Shown: positions 24,360 through 32,758 of the stretch, in pieces
Numbering within the stretch: position 1 is the first letter of the stretch
Layout of the letters: each line of letters opens with the position of its first letter
Assembly (NCBI RefSeq): GCF_023923225.1
Contig: NZ_CP099489.1
Span: forward strand, 806,001 to 870,000
Reading direction: 5' to 3'
From: Ornithinimicrobium faecis
Lineage (GTDB): Bacteria; Actinomycetota; Actinomycetes; Actinomycetales; Dermatophilaceae
DNA: 64,000 nt
The notes under the pieces: generated by a model
Told to the model about the DNA's origin: nothing
The model's input: the letters and a program-made list of their open reading frames with translations, nothing else
Databases searched by the model: none
Translations under genes and position numbers: made by a program

Positions 24360-25073
24360 TCAGGCGCTCTCGGAGTCGCGCGGCTCGCGCAGGACGTAGC
24401 CGACGCCACGCTTGGTGTGGATCATCGGCTCGCCCTCGGTGTCGACCTTGCGGCGCAGGTAGGAGATGTAGGACTCCACGATGCCCATCTCGCCGCGGAA
24501 GTCGTAGTCCCAGACGTGGTCGAGGATCTGGGCCTTGGACAGCACCCGGTTGGCGTTGAGCATCAGATAACGCAACAGCTTGAACTCGGTGGGGGAGACG
24601 TCGATGACGCGCCCCGCCCGGGTGACCTCGTGGCGGTCCTCGTCGAGCTCCAGGTCGGCCACGCGCAGCGTGGTCTCCTCGTCCTCGGGCTCGACGTTCT
24701 GGGTGCGGCGCAGCACCGCCCGGATCCGGGCGACGACCTCCTCGAGGCTGAACGGCTTGGTGACATAGTCATCGCCGCCGACGGTCAGCCCCTTGACCTT
24801 GTCGTCCAGGCTGTCGCGGGCAGTGAGGAAGAGGACCGGCAGGTCGCGGCCGTTGTCGCGCAGGCGCCGGGTGACGGTGAAGCCGTCCATGTCCGGCAGC
24901 ATGACGTCCATGACGGCCAGGTCGATCTCGTGCTCCTCCGCCAGCCGCATCGCGGTGTGGCCGTCCGGGGCCGCGTGGACCTCAAAGCCCGCGAACTTCA
25001 GGCTCGTGGTGAGCAGCTCGCGGATGTTGGTCTCGTCCTCAACAACGAGCAGGGTGGCCTCGGGTGCACTCAT
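24360..25073 (-). CDS. OmpR/PhoB-family response regulator
   Basis: 237-residue response regulator. The receiver domain has the acidic pair (VEDE at 11-14), phospho-acceptor Asp56 (VMDVMLPDMDG) and conserved Lys in VTKPF near 107. A winged-helix DNA-binding domain follows, with TEFKLLRYLMLNANRVLSKAQILDHVW and SYISYLRRKVD, ending in IHTKRGVGYVLR. The start ATG at 25071-25073 gives the usual length. It is the first gene of a two-gene operon with the kinase; its promoter lies in the divergent gap shared with the PAP2 gene. Confidence 0.93.
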   Translation of the reverse strand: MSAPEATLLVVEDETNIRELLTTSLKFAGFEVHAAPDGHTAMRLAEEHEIDLAVMDVMLPDMDGFTVTRRLRDNGRDLPVLFLTARDSLDDKVKGLTVGGDDYVTKPFSLEEVVARIRAVLRRTQNVEPEDEETTLRVADLELDEDRHEVTRAGRVIDVSPTEFKLLRYLMLNANRVLSKAQILDHVWDYDFRGEMGIVESYISYLRRKVDTEGEPMIHTKRGVGYVLREPRDSESA

Positions 25074-25187
25074 GATCTCCAGTGTGTGACCGAAACCTGA
25101 GAACTTCCTGACAGACCCCTGTGGTCTGCCGCCCCGGTGCGCCACGCATCGGTGCGCGCACAGGAAAACCCAAGGTTGCGGCATACG

Positions 25188-25916
25188 ATGCCTGCCCTGA
25201 TGCACCGTCTCCCCAAGCTGACCTCCGCTCCCGTGCTGGGCGGAGCCTTCGTCGTGGTGACGGTGCTGGCGGCCACCGGGCCACTGCGCGGCTTGGACCA
25301 TGACCTGCAGGCCTACTGGTCGCGCCGCTACACCCCGAACTGGCACGACTTCCTCGACGCCGTGCCCAACGCCGTCGCGGGCCAGGCGGTCTGTCTGCCG
25401 GTGCTGGCAGCTGTGGCGATCTGGTTGGCGCTGCGGCACCGCACCTGGCACCCGGTGCTCATCGCGCTCGCCGCCGAGGCCGCCTTCTATGCGGGGATCG
25501 GTGGGCTGAAGGTGCTGCTGGCCCGCTCCTCACCCGCGGTCGGTGATGGATCGTTCTTCTCCGGTGGGTTCTTCGTGCACGGCAGCTATGGCATCGCCTA
25601 TCCCTCGGGGCATGCGGCCGAGGCGGTGCTCATCTACGGCGCCGCGGCCTATCTGCTGCGCACCTACGCCCACCCCGACAGCAGGATGCGGACCCGGACC
25701 TTCTGGGTCGTGCTGCTGATCGCGGCCGGCGCGGTTGCTGTCTCGTTCTATCTCGGCTTCCACTGGCCCACTGACCTGGTCGGTGGCCTCCTCGCCGGCG
25801 GGCTGCTGCTCCGCCTGCTGGTGAACACCGACCGGGCGCTCACCGCTCGTGCTCAGCGACGCAGAGGTCAGACGGGGTTGAGCGTGCCCAGGTCCTCGGC
25901 ATCGACGATCCGATAG
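25188..25916 (+). CDS. PAP2-type phosphatase, membrane
   Basis: 242-residue membrane protein with about six helices and PAP2 motifs: KVLLARSSP (degenerate first motif), YPSGHAAEAVLIYG (second, catalytic His), and SFYLGFHWPTDLVGG (third, nucleophilic His and Asp). It probably dephosphorylates a lipid phosphate such as undecaprenyl pyrophosphate or phosphatidic acid at the membrane. The start is uncertain between the ATGs at 25188 and 25200. The 3' end overlaps the convergent XPB gene by 49 bases, giving an odd basic tail (RRRGQTGLSVPRSSASTIR). Confidence 0.82.
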   Translation: MPALMHRLPKLTSAPVLGGAFVVVTVLAATGPLRGLDHDLQAYWSRRYTPNWHDFLDAVPNAVAGQAVCLPVLAAVAIWLALRHRTWHPVLIALAAEAAFYAGIGGLKVLLARSSPAVGDGSFFSGGFFVHGSYGIAYPSGHAAEAVLIYGAAAYLLRTYAHPDSRMRTRTFWVVLLIAAGAVAVSFYLGFHWPTDLVGGLLAGGLLLRLLVNTDRALTARAQRRRGQTGLSVPRSSASTIR

Positions 25917-27526
25917 GCATAGCCCTGCTCCGCCAGGAAGCGCTGCCGGTGGGCGGCGAACTCGGCGTCGACGGTGTCTCGGGCCACCACGGTGTAGAAG
26001 TGCGCGGTGCGACCATCGCCCTTCGGTCGCAGCACCCGGCCGAGCCTCTGGGCCTCCTCCTGCCGGGAGCCGAAGGTGCCGGAGACCTGGATCGCGACCG
26101 AGGCCTCGGGCAGGTCGATGGAAAAGTTGGCGACCTTGCTGACCACCAGCAGGCTGATCTCACCGGTCCGGAAGGCAGCAAACAGCTTCTGTCGCTCGGC
26201 GACCGTGGTCTCCCCGGTGATCAGCGGCGCGTCCAGCCGCTCGGACAGCGTGTGCAGCTGGTCGAGATACTGCCCGATGACCAGCGTCTGCTGGCCCCGG
26301 TGCCGCTCGACCAGCTCGTCGACCACCTTGTCCTTGGCCGGCGCGCAGGAGGCGAACCGATAACGCTCGTCGGGCTCCGCCACGGCATACGCCATCCGCA
26401 TCGAGTCCGACAGGGTGACCCGCACCTCGACACAGTCGGCCGGGGCGATGTAACCCTGCGCCTCGATGTCCTTCCACGGGGCGTCATAGCGCTTGGGCCC
26501 GATGAGGGTGAACACCTCGGACTCCCGGCCGTCCTCGCGCACCAGCGTCGCGGTCAGCCCCAGTCGGCGCCGGGCCTGCAGGTCGGCGGTCATCCGGAAG
26601 ATCGGGGCGGGCAGCAGGTGCACCTCGTCATAGACGATCAGGCCCCAGTCGCGGGCGTCCAGCAGGTCCAGGTGCCGATAGACGCCCTGCCGCTTGGTGG
26701 TCATCACCTGGTAGGTCGCGATCGTGACCGGGCGGATCTCCTTGCGGGTGCCGCTGTATTCGCCGATCTCGTCCTCGGTCAGAGAGGTGCGGGCGAGCAG
26801 CTCGTCGCGCCACTGGCGGGCCGACACGGTGTTGGTGACCAGGATCAGGGTGGTGGTGCCTGACCTGGCCATCGCGCCGGCGCCCACCAGGGTCTTGCCT
26901 GCGCCACAGGGCAGCACGACGACCCCTGACCCGCCGTCCCAGAAACCATCGACCGCCTGCTGCTGGTAGGGCCGCAGCGACCAGTCCTCCAGCAGCAGGT
27001 CGATGGGGTGCTTCTCGCCGTCGACATAGCCCGCCAGGTCCTCGGCGGGCCAGCCGACCTTGATCAGCTCCTGCTTGAGGTGGCCCCGCTCGGAGGAGTG
27101 CACCACGACGGTGTCGGGGTCGACGCGCTCGCCGATCAGCGGCTTGATCTTCTTGTGCCGCAGGATCTCCTCGAGCACCGCGCGGTCGGTCGTGCGCAGC
27201 AGCAGTCGGCCGGGGTCGGTGGAGTCGTCCTTCTCCAGCGTCAGCCGGCCATAGCGGTCCATCGTCTCGGCGATGTCCAGCAGCAGCGAGTTGGGCACCG
27301 GATAGCGGCTGTGCGTGACCAGGGCGTCGACGACCTGCTCGGCGTCGTGCCCGGCCGCCCGAGCGTTCCACAGCCCCAGCGGGGTGACGCGATAGGTGTG
27401 CACGTGCTCCGGCGCCCGCTCGAGCTCGGCGAAGGGCGCGACGGCACGTCGCGCCTCCTCGGCCTGGTCGTGGTCGACCTCGAGCAGCAGGGTCTTGTCG
27501 GACTGGACAATCAGTGGGCCATTCAT
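25868..27526 (-). CDS. DNA repair helicase XPB (bacterial)
   Basis: 552-residue superfamily-2 helicase. An N-terminal domain (LIVQSDKTLLLEVDH, HTYRVTPLGLWNARAAGHDAEQVVDAL) precedes the motor. RecA-like domain 1 has Walker A VLPCGAGKTLVGAGAM and the box YDEVHLLPAP. Domain 2 has VVSKVANFSIDLPEA and QRLGRVLRPK. It unwinds DNA 3' to 5', in repair or transcription-coupled processes. I chose the ATG at 27524-27526 to match the usual actinobacterial N-terminus; longer frames run through Pro/Arg-rich sequence. Its customary partner, a helicase-associated protein, lies about 10 kb away at 37210-39432. Confidence 0.93.
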   Translation of the reverse strand: MNGPLIVQSDKTLLLEVDHDQAEEARRAVAPFAELERAPEHVHTYRVTPLGLWNARAAGHDAEQVVDALVTHSRYPVPNSLLLDIAETMDRYGRLTLEKDDSTDPGRLLLRTTDRAVLEEILRHKKIKPLIGERVDPDTVVVHSSERGHLKQELIKVGWPAEDLAGYVDGEKHPIDLLLEDWSLRPYQQQAVDGFWDGGSGVVVLPCGAGKTLVGAGAMARSGTTTLILVTNTVSARQWRDELLARTSLTEDEIGEYSGTRKEIRPVTIATYQVMTTKRQGVYRHLDLLDARDWGLIVYDEVHLLPAPIFRMTADLQARRRLGLTATLVREDGRESEVFTLIGPKRYDAPWKDIEAQGYIAPADCVEVRVTLSDSMRMAYAVAEPDERYRFASCAPAKDKVVDELVERHRGQQTLVIGQYLDQLHTLSERLDAPLITGETTVAERQKLFAAFRTGEISLLVVSKVANFSIDLPEASVAIQVSGTFGSRQEEAQRLGRVLRPKGDGRTAHFYTVVARDTVDAEFAAHRQRFLAEQGYAYRIVDAEDLGTLNPV

Positions 27527-27630
27527 CGTGAGGGCAACGGTATGCCGAGGGGTCGGCATTCCCGGCACCGCGTCCTTGTGGGTGGGTCTGGTTCTGCGTC
27601 GGGTGGGCCTGGCTCTGCGAGGATGCCCGG

Positions 27631-29361
27631 GTGCAGCCAGCCCGCAGACGCCAGGAGCGAGCCCTGGTGGCGGTCGGCACACTGCTGGTCGTGGCGTTTG
27701 CGGTGTGGCGGGCCGCCACGGGGGCGGACCTGGCCGACGGCACGCACGTGGTGGCGCTGGCGATGCGGATGGCCCAAGGCGATGCCCCACTGTCCGACGA
27801 GCTGAACCTGCAGGCCCTGGGTTCCCTGCCAGCGGTGCCGTTCACGTGGCTGTGGCTGCAGGTGGTCGGCGTCGACGGGATCGTCCTGGCCTCGCGGCTG
27901 TTCTATGTGCTGTTCGCGCTCGCTGTGGGGTGGCTCGCCTATCGCGGCCTGCGCACCGGAGCGCCGCCGGTGCTGGCCTTCCTCGCCGTGACCCTGATGC
28001 TGCTGGCCACGCCCTACTCCCTGCTCATCACCAGCTACAACACCGGGCCGGTCCTCGGGCTGGGGCTGGCCACGTGCGCCGCCTTCGCCGCGCTGCAGCG
28101 GGGGAGCGGACGGTGGGCGGCCCTCGCCGGTGCCGCGCTCGCGTTCTCCGTCCTGTCCCACCCGGCGACGCTGCCGCCCGCCGCCCTGCTCGCGATCATT
28201 CTCCTGGTGTTGGCGGGGCGGGGACAGGTGGTGCGCGGGCTGCTCACCGGCGGGCTGGGGGTCTCGCTGCTGGTCGTCCTGGCGGTCCTGGCCGGCCCGG
28301 GCTTCGGGACACTGGCGGACACCGTGACCTTCACGGCCGACTATCAAGCCGGCCGGATCTCCCCCTGGGAGCGGTTACTCCGGTCGGTGGGGATGCACGC
28401 CGAGGGGCTGCTGGCCTGGCGCAACATCCCGGCCCTGCTCCTGGGCGTGGTGGCCACGGTCCCTCGCGTGCCGCTGCGCTGGCGAGTGGTCTCGGCCGCC
28501 GCCGCCCCGGTCGCGCTCGGCCTGGCACTGATCTGGGCCGCCCGGCAGACGGCCCCAGATGAGCTGCTCCTCGGCCCGGTCGCCTCGGCATACCTCGTGC
28601 TGGTCGCGATGCTGCTGGCTCCCGCCCTGGTCCTGCTGGTCCGCGACTCCGGTGACCGGCGGCTGCGGCAACTGCTCGTGCTGACCGGGCCCCCTGCGCT
28701 GCTCGGGCTGGTGTCGTTGTCCATGACGTCCTCCGCCAGCGCCAAGTGGGGTGTCGCGGCAGCTCCCGTGCAGCCGTTCGTGGGCGTCGCGGTGCTGGCC
28801 ACGCTGCTGCTCCTGGCCCGGCACCGCAGTCAGCTCCTCGCGGTCGTGGCCGCGGGCGCTGTCCTGGTGTCCCTGTGTGGGGTGCACACGCTGCGGGTGT
28901 TCTGGGACTCCTCGCCCGATCGACTCGACGCGCGCGTGTCGGGTGGGCCGCTCGCCGGTCTGCTGACGCGCGAGAGCATCGTGGACGAGGACTGCCGGAT
29001 GAGGGCAGCCGTCGAGGGCTGGGTGGATCCCGGCGACAGCGTGTTCTTCTGGGGTGCTCCCGCGGGCTATGCCTACTCAACGGCGCGGATGGACACGCCG
29101 CTGCTGTGGTTGGCTGACTTCGGCGCGGCCAAGGCCGTCGGCGTGGAGTGGATGGCCGAGCACGATCGGTGGCCGGACGTCGTCTTCGTGCATGCCGGTC
29201 TCCTCGAGGCGTCCGGTGGCTGGGCGGAGGTCGTTGCGCGCGACCCGATCCTGGCTGCTTTCGATCGGGACTACGGGCCGCCCACGCAGGTGCCGAGCTA
29301 TCTGGTGCTGCGCCAGGACGGCACGACCCGCCCCGCCGACGCGATCGGTGCCTGCGGCTGA
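27631..29361 (+). CDS. Polytopic membrane protein, glycosyltransferase-like
   Basis: 576-residue protein with about ten to twelve hydrophobic helices in the first 420 residues and a hydrophilic C-terminal domain (about 425-576). It resembles GT-C-fold proteins (mannosyltransferase or oligosaccharyl transferase-like) in layout: a large extracytoplasmic loop after helix 1 (ADLADGTHVVALAMRMAQGD) and a soluble tail. No sequence motif proves a glycosyltransferase. The GTG start at 27631 follows a 104-base gap from the divergent XPB gene. Unknown substrate; cell-envelope glycan assembly is only a guess. Confidence 0.65.
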   Translation: MQPARRRQERALVAVGTLLVVAFAVWRAATGADLADGTHVVALAMRMAQGDAPLSDELNLQALGSLPAVPFTWLWLQVVGVDGIVLASRLFYVLFALAVGWLAYRGLRTGAPPVLAFLAVTLMLLATPYSLLITSYNTGPVLGLGLATCAAFAALQRGSGRWAALAGAALAFSVLSHPATLPPAALLAIILLVLAGRGQVVRGLLTGGLGVSLLVVLAVLAGPGFGTLADTVTFTADYQAGRISPWERLLRSVGMHAEGLLAWRNIPALLLGVVATVPRVPLRWRVVSAAAAPVALGLALIWAARQTAPDELLLGPVASAYLVLVAMLLAPALVLLVRDSGDRRLRQLLVLTGPPALLGLVSLSMTSSASAKWGVAAAPVQPFVGVAVLATLLLLARHRSQLLAVVAAGAVLVSLCGVHTLRVFWDSSPDRLDARVSGGPLAGLLTRESIVDEDCRMRAAVEGWVDPGDSVFFWGAPAGYAYSTARMDTPLLWLADFGAAKAVGVEWMAEHDRWPDVVFVHAGLLEASGGWAEVVARDPILAAFDRDYGPPTQVPSYLVLRQDGTTRPADAIGACG

Positions 29362-29379
29362 CCCGTCAGCGGCCGACCG

Positions 29380-29943
29380 TCACCTGCTGGCCCACTCGTC
29401 GGCCAGCAGTCCGTAGACGATCCCGTCGTGCCAGGTGCCGTCCCGGTGCAAGGTGTCCCGCAGGTGGTGCCCCTCGCGGCGCATCCCGACCCGTTCCATG
29501 AGTCGCCAGGAGCCCTCGTTGTCGGCGAAACAACTGGCCTCGATGCGGCGCACGCCGAGCTCGAAGGTGATGGTGATGAGCTCGGACACCGCCTCGGTCG
29601 CAAAGCCTCGCCCTTGAGCCTGCGGTGCGAGCGCCCACCCGATCTCGGCCTGGGCGTCCTTGGCCTGCTCGGCTGCCTCGGCCTGGGACCACGCGTCGTG
29701 GACTCGCAGCATCAGGTCGCCGACGAGCCGCCCCTCGTGCTCGACGACCAGCACCACCTCCAGGTGCTCGATCATGTGACGGGTGAAGGAGTCCCGGTCC
29801 GTGGGCAGGCGGGTGAGCCAATGCCCGACCTCCGGCAGGCTGCGATAGCCATAGATCGCCGCGACGTCCTCCGGTGTGGCCGGCCGCAGGGCCAGTCGTG
29901 CCGTGGACCGTGGCCAGCTCAGGTCACTCAACGGTCGGGTCAT
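29380..29943 (-). CDS. GNAT N-acetyltransferase (RimJ/RimL-like)
   Basis: 187-residue GNAT enzyme. The motif A acetyl-CoA loop is APQAQGRGFATEAV near residues 106-119. It is followed by VRRIEASCFADNEGSWRLMERVGMRREG, the typical end of the RimJ/RimL group, which acetylates ribosomal proteins or other amines. The start at 29941-29943 fits the length. Substrate not known. Convergent with the preceding membrane-protein gene. Confidence 0.85.
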   Translation of the reverse strand: MTRPLSDLSWPRSTARLALRPATPEDVAAIYGYRSLPEVGHWLTRLPTDRDSFTRHMIEHLEVVLVVEHEGRLVGDLMLRVHDAWSQAEAAEQAKDAQAEIGWALAPQAQGRGFATEAVSELITITFELGVRRIEASCFADNEGSWRLMERVGMRREGHHLRDTLHRDGTWHDGIVYGLLADEWASR

Positions 29944-30028
29944 CCCGTCGACGCTAGCCAGCGGGCACGCGTTCTGCGAACCCTTTCCTGCGATAAGCCG
30001 GTCGCGATCTTGTGCGCGCGGAGGCACG

Positions 30029-30649
30029 ATGAGGAACATGCCGGTCGCCGGGCAGCCCCCAGCCACGCTCGTGCTCCTCGAGGGCCCGAGCGACGTTGCC
30101 GCGGTGACCACCCTGCTGGCCGCGCAGGAAGGGGCAGGGGAGCGCTCCGCATACGAGCTGGTCGATCTGGGCGGGGTGACGAACGTCGGGGCGCACCTGC
30201 GGCGAGCGGCGCATGCCGACCCGTCCCCTCGCGTCGTCGGACTGTGCGACGCGGGGGAGGCCAGGGTGGTGCTGCGGGCGCTGCAACGCGTCGGGCGCGC
30301 CATCGCCGCGCCGCAGGAGTTGAGCGAGGAGGCGTTCTTTGTCTGTGACCGCGACCTGGAGGACGAGCTGATCCGTGCCCTGGGCCCGCAGCGGTGTCTG
30401 GAGGTGCTCGAGGAGCAGCGGCTGAGTGGCCGCTTCGCCGCGTTCAGTCGGCAGCCGGCGTGGGCCGGTCGTCCGCTCACCGCGCGCCTGCACCGGTTCT
30501 GCGGGGTCGCCTCCGGGCGCAAGATCCTGCTGGCCGGGGCGATGGCCGCTGCCCTGACGCCGGACCAGGTCCCGCCACCGCTGGCCGGCCTGCTCGAGAG
30601 CCTGCAGGAGGCCGACGCCCGCGCCTGGCAAGGCGACGCCCGCGCCTGA
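30029..30649 (+). CDS. Stand-alone OLD-type TOPRIM protein
   Basis: 206-residue protein with a TOPRIM fold: VLLEGPSDVAAVTTLLA (catalytic Glu, residues about 13-28), VVGLCDAGEARVVLRAL, and FFVCDRDLEDELIRALG (metal-binding Asp cluster). The last segment is typical of OLD-family nucleases, but the ABC ATPase half is absent. Such single-domain proteins are annotated as TOPRIM nucleotidyl transferase/hydrolase in actinobacteria. The start ATG at 30029 follows GGAGG. It lies 12 bases before the HMG-CoA lyase gene on the same strand. Nuclease activity is inferred, not shown. Confidence 0.75.
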   Translation: MRNMPVAGQPPATLVLLEGPSDVAAVTTLLAAQEGAGERSAYELVDLGGVTNVGAHLRRAAHADPSPRVVGLCDAGEARVVLRALQRVGRAIAAPQELSEEAFFVCDRDLEDELIRALGPQRCLEVLEEQRLSGRFAAFSRQPAWAGRPLTARLHRFCGVASGRKILLAGAMAAALTPDQVPPPLAGLLESLQEADARAWQGDARA

Positions 30650-30661
30650 GATGATGACGCC

Positions 30662-31603
30662 ATGACGACCAGGACGTTGCCGATGACCGAGCCAGCCTCC
30701 GGATTCCCGGAGCAGGTCACGATCTATGAGGTCGGCCCCCGAGACGGCCTGCAGAACGAGAAGTCCGTGGTGCCGGTCGAGGTCAAGGCCGAGTTCGTGC
30801 GGCGGCTGGTCGCGGCCGGTCTGCAGACCGTCGAGCTGACCTCCTTTGTCCCGGCGAAGTGGGTGCCGCAGCTCGGGGACGCCGAGGAGCTGCTCGACCT
30901 GCTCGGGCCCCTTGCCCTCGGGCAGCAGCGGCCCGTCCTGGTGCCCAACGAGCGCGGGTTGGACCGGGCGTTGGAGCGGGGCGTCAAGGCCGTCGCGGTC
31001 TTCGGCAGCGCCACCGAGACCTTCGCCCGCAAGAACCTGAACCGCACGGTCGGGGAGTCGCTGGAGATGTTCGCGCCCGTCGTGCGCCGAGCCCTGGACT
31101 CCGGGGCGTGGGTGCGCGGCTATGTCTCGATGTGCTTCGGCGACCCGTGGGAGGGCCCGGTCCCGATCAGCCAGGTCGTGGACGTCTGCTCCCGCCTGAT
31201 GGACCTGGGCTGCGACCAGCTCTCCCTCGGCGACACGATCGGGGTCGGCACGACCGGCCACGTCGCCCGCCTGCTGGACGCTCTCGACGACGCCGGGATC
31301 GGCGTCGACCAGATCGGTGTCCACTTCCACGACACCTATGGCCAGGCGCTGGCCAACACCGTGACCGCCCTCTCCCACGGCGTGGGCGTCGTCGACGCGA
31401 GCACCGGCGGGCTCGGCGGCTGCCCCTATGCCAAGTCGGCCACCGGCAACCTGGCGACCGAGGACCTGGTCTGGACCCTGGAGGGCCTGGGCATCGAGCA
31501 CGGCACGGACCTCGACGCGCTCGTCGAGACCAGCGTCTGGATGGCCGAGCAGCTCGGTCGCCCGTCCCCCTCGCGGGTGGTCAAGGCGCTCTCCGGCAGC
31601 TGA
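30662..31603 (+). CDS. Hydroxymethylglutaryl-CoA lyase
   Basis: 313-residue TIM-barrel enzyme that cleaves HMG-CoA to acetyl-CoA and acetoacetate, the last step of leucine degradation. Key motifs: YEVGPRDGLQNE (metal Asp and Arg) at about 21-32, SLGDTIGVGT near 190, HFHDTYGQALAN (metal His pair) near 220, and GGLGGCPYAKSATGN (catalytic Cys) near 250. An alternative start 7 codons downstream (MTEPAS) is possible. No other leucine-degradation gene is adjacent, which is unusual. Confidence 0.92.
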   Translation: MTTRTLPMTEPASGFPEQVTIYEVGPRDGLQNEKSVVPVEVKAEFVRRLVAAGLQTVELTSFVPAKWVPQLGDAEELLDLLGPLALGQQRPVLVPNERGLDRALERGVKAVAVFGSATETFARKNLNRTVGESLEMFAPVVRRALDSGAWVRGYVSMCFGDPWEGPVPISQVVDVCSRLMDLGCDQLSLGDTIGVGTTGHVARLLDALDDAGIGVDQIGVHFHDTYGQALANTVTALSHGVGVVDASTGGLGGCPYAKSATGNLATEDLVWTLEGLGIEHGTDLDALVETSVWMAEQLGRPSPSRVVKALSGS

Positions 31604-31665
31604 GCCCGCTCAGGAGGGGCTCAGGGCTGACTCAAGGGCCGGCTGGCTCAGGACTCTGGGCTGGC

Positions 31666-31986
31666 TCAGGACTCTGGGTCCAGGCGCTCCTGCTCGGCGG
31701 AGTCCGGGTCATAGTCGAAGTCGCCCTCGCCCTGCGCCGACTCCGCCACGGACTCCACGCCCTCGGTGCTGGCCGAGTCAGGTGCGACGCCCTCGACGTC
31801 ACCGAACTCCCCGCCGGTCTCGATCAGCAGGCCCTCGTCCGTGTCGTCCTCGAAGCCCGGGATGGAGGTGGTCAGGTCCACCTCGGGTGCCGGGGCCGCG
31901 GACGCCTCGCCATCGGCGGTCGACTTGGTGTCGCCGATGTCGTCCTTCTTGTTGTTGGTGTTGAACAGGCCGCCTGCGATGCTCAC
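31666..31986 (-). CDS. Acidic hypothetical protein
   Basis: 106-residue, strongly acidic, Ser/Glu/Asp-rich protein with no signal peptide and little predicted structure, starting at a GTG (VSIAGGLFNTNNKKDD). No family recognised. Its 3' end enters a short direct repeat (GGCTGGCTCAGGACTCTGGG twice at about 31641-31679), which separates it from the convergent HMG-CoA lyase gene. The steady codon structure and acidic bias suggest a real gene, perhaps a disordered cytoplasmic protein. Confidence 0.5.
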   Translation of the reverse strand: MSIAGGLFNTNNKKDDIGDTKSTADGEASAAPAPEVDLTTSIPGFEDDTDEGLLIETGGEFGDVEGVAPDSASTEGVESVAESAQGEGDFDYDPDSAEQERLDPES

Positions 31987-32075
31987 GGTGTCTCGTCTCG
32001 TCGTCCGGTCGGTGTGCCTCGACGTTAACCCGCCGCGACTCCGCGGGGCCAGTGCTCAGCGTGAGCGGTGCACGA

Positions 32076-32708
32076 TCAGCCGGTCGGGCCCAGCCGGTCC
32101 AGGAGGCCAGCTCGCACCGCCGGCCACTCGTCGACCAGGATCGAGAAGACGGCCGAGTCCCGCCAGCTGCCGTCGGCACGGGGCACATCGCGCCGGGTCG
32201 TGCCCTCACGGATCGCGCCCAGCTTGCGGATCGCCGCCTGGGAGCGCTCGTTGATCACATCGGTCTGGATCTTGACCCGCCCGAACCCACACGTCTCGAA
32301 GGCGTGGGTCAGCAACAGCAGCTTGGCCTCCGGGTTGACGGCCGTGCCCCACCAGCGCGAGCCATAGAACGTCCAGCCCAGGTGCACGTGCTCGCGCGCC
32401 AGGTCGACGTCGCCCAACGAGCTGGTCCCGACGGTGGTCCCGGCTTCCCCCAGATCGCTGTCGCCCACCAGGCGGATCGTGAAGGCCGTGCGCCCGGTCC
32501 CGTCCGCAGCTCGGGCCGCGACGGCTGTCTCCACCAGGTGGCGGGTCTCCTCCAGCTCGGTGTGGGGCCGGCTCATCGCAAAGCCCTGCTCGTATGCCGA
32601 GGGGTCGGCGTAGACCGCGTGGAGCCCCTCTGCGTCGGTCGGGACGGTCGGGTCCAGCCGGACAGTCCGACCGACCAGGGACTCGCCCGTTGGTGGGATG
32701 GTGTTCAC
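32076..32708 (-). CDS. GNAT N-acetyltransferase
   Basis: 210-residue GNAT protein of the RimJ/RimL type. It shows FTIRLVGDSDLG, a HLGWTFYGSRWWGTAVNPEAKLLLLTHAFE acetyl-CoA-binding segment, and VKIQTDVINERSQAAIRKLGAIREG. The RW-GTAVNPE motif is shared with N-terminal or small-molecule acetyltransferases of this group. I take the GTG at 32706-32708; an earlier start at 32735 would overlap the promoter region of the peptidase gene. Divergent from the M13 peptidase gene. Substrate unknown. Confidence 0.82.
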   Translation of the reverse strand: MNTIPPTGESLVGRTVRLDPTVPTDAEGLHAVYADPSAYEQGFAMSRPHTELEETRHLVETAVAARAADGTGRTAFTIRLVGDSDLGEAGTTVGTSSLGDVDLAREHVHLGWTFYGSRWWGTAVNPEAKLLLLTHAFETCGFGRVKIQTDVINERSQAAIRKLGAIREGTTRRDVPRADGSWRDSAVFSILVDEWPAVRAGLLDRLGPTG

Positions 32709-32758
32709 GGATCGGTAGCCTACGGAAAACACCACACGACACCAGGGGAGCCTTGCCG

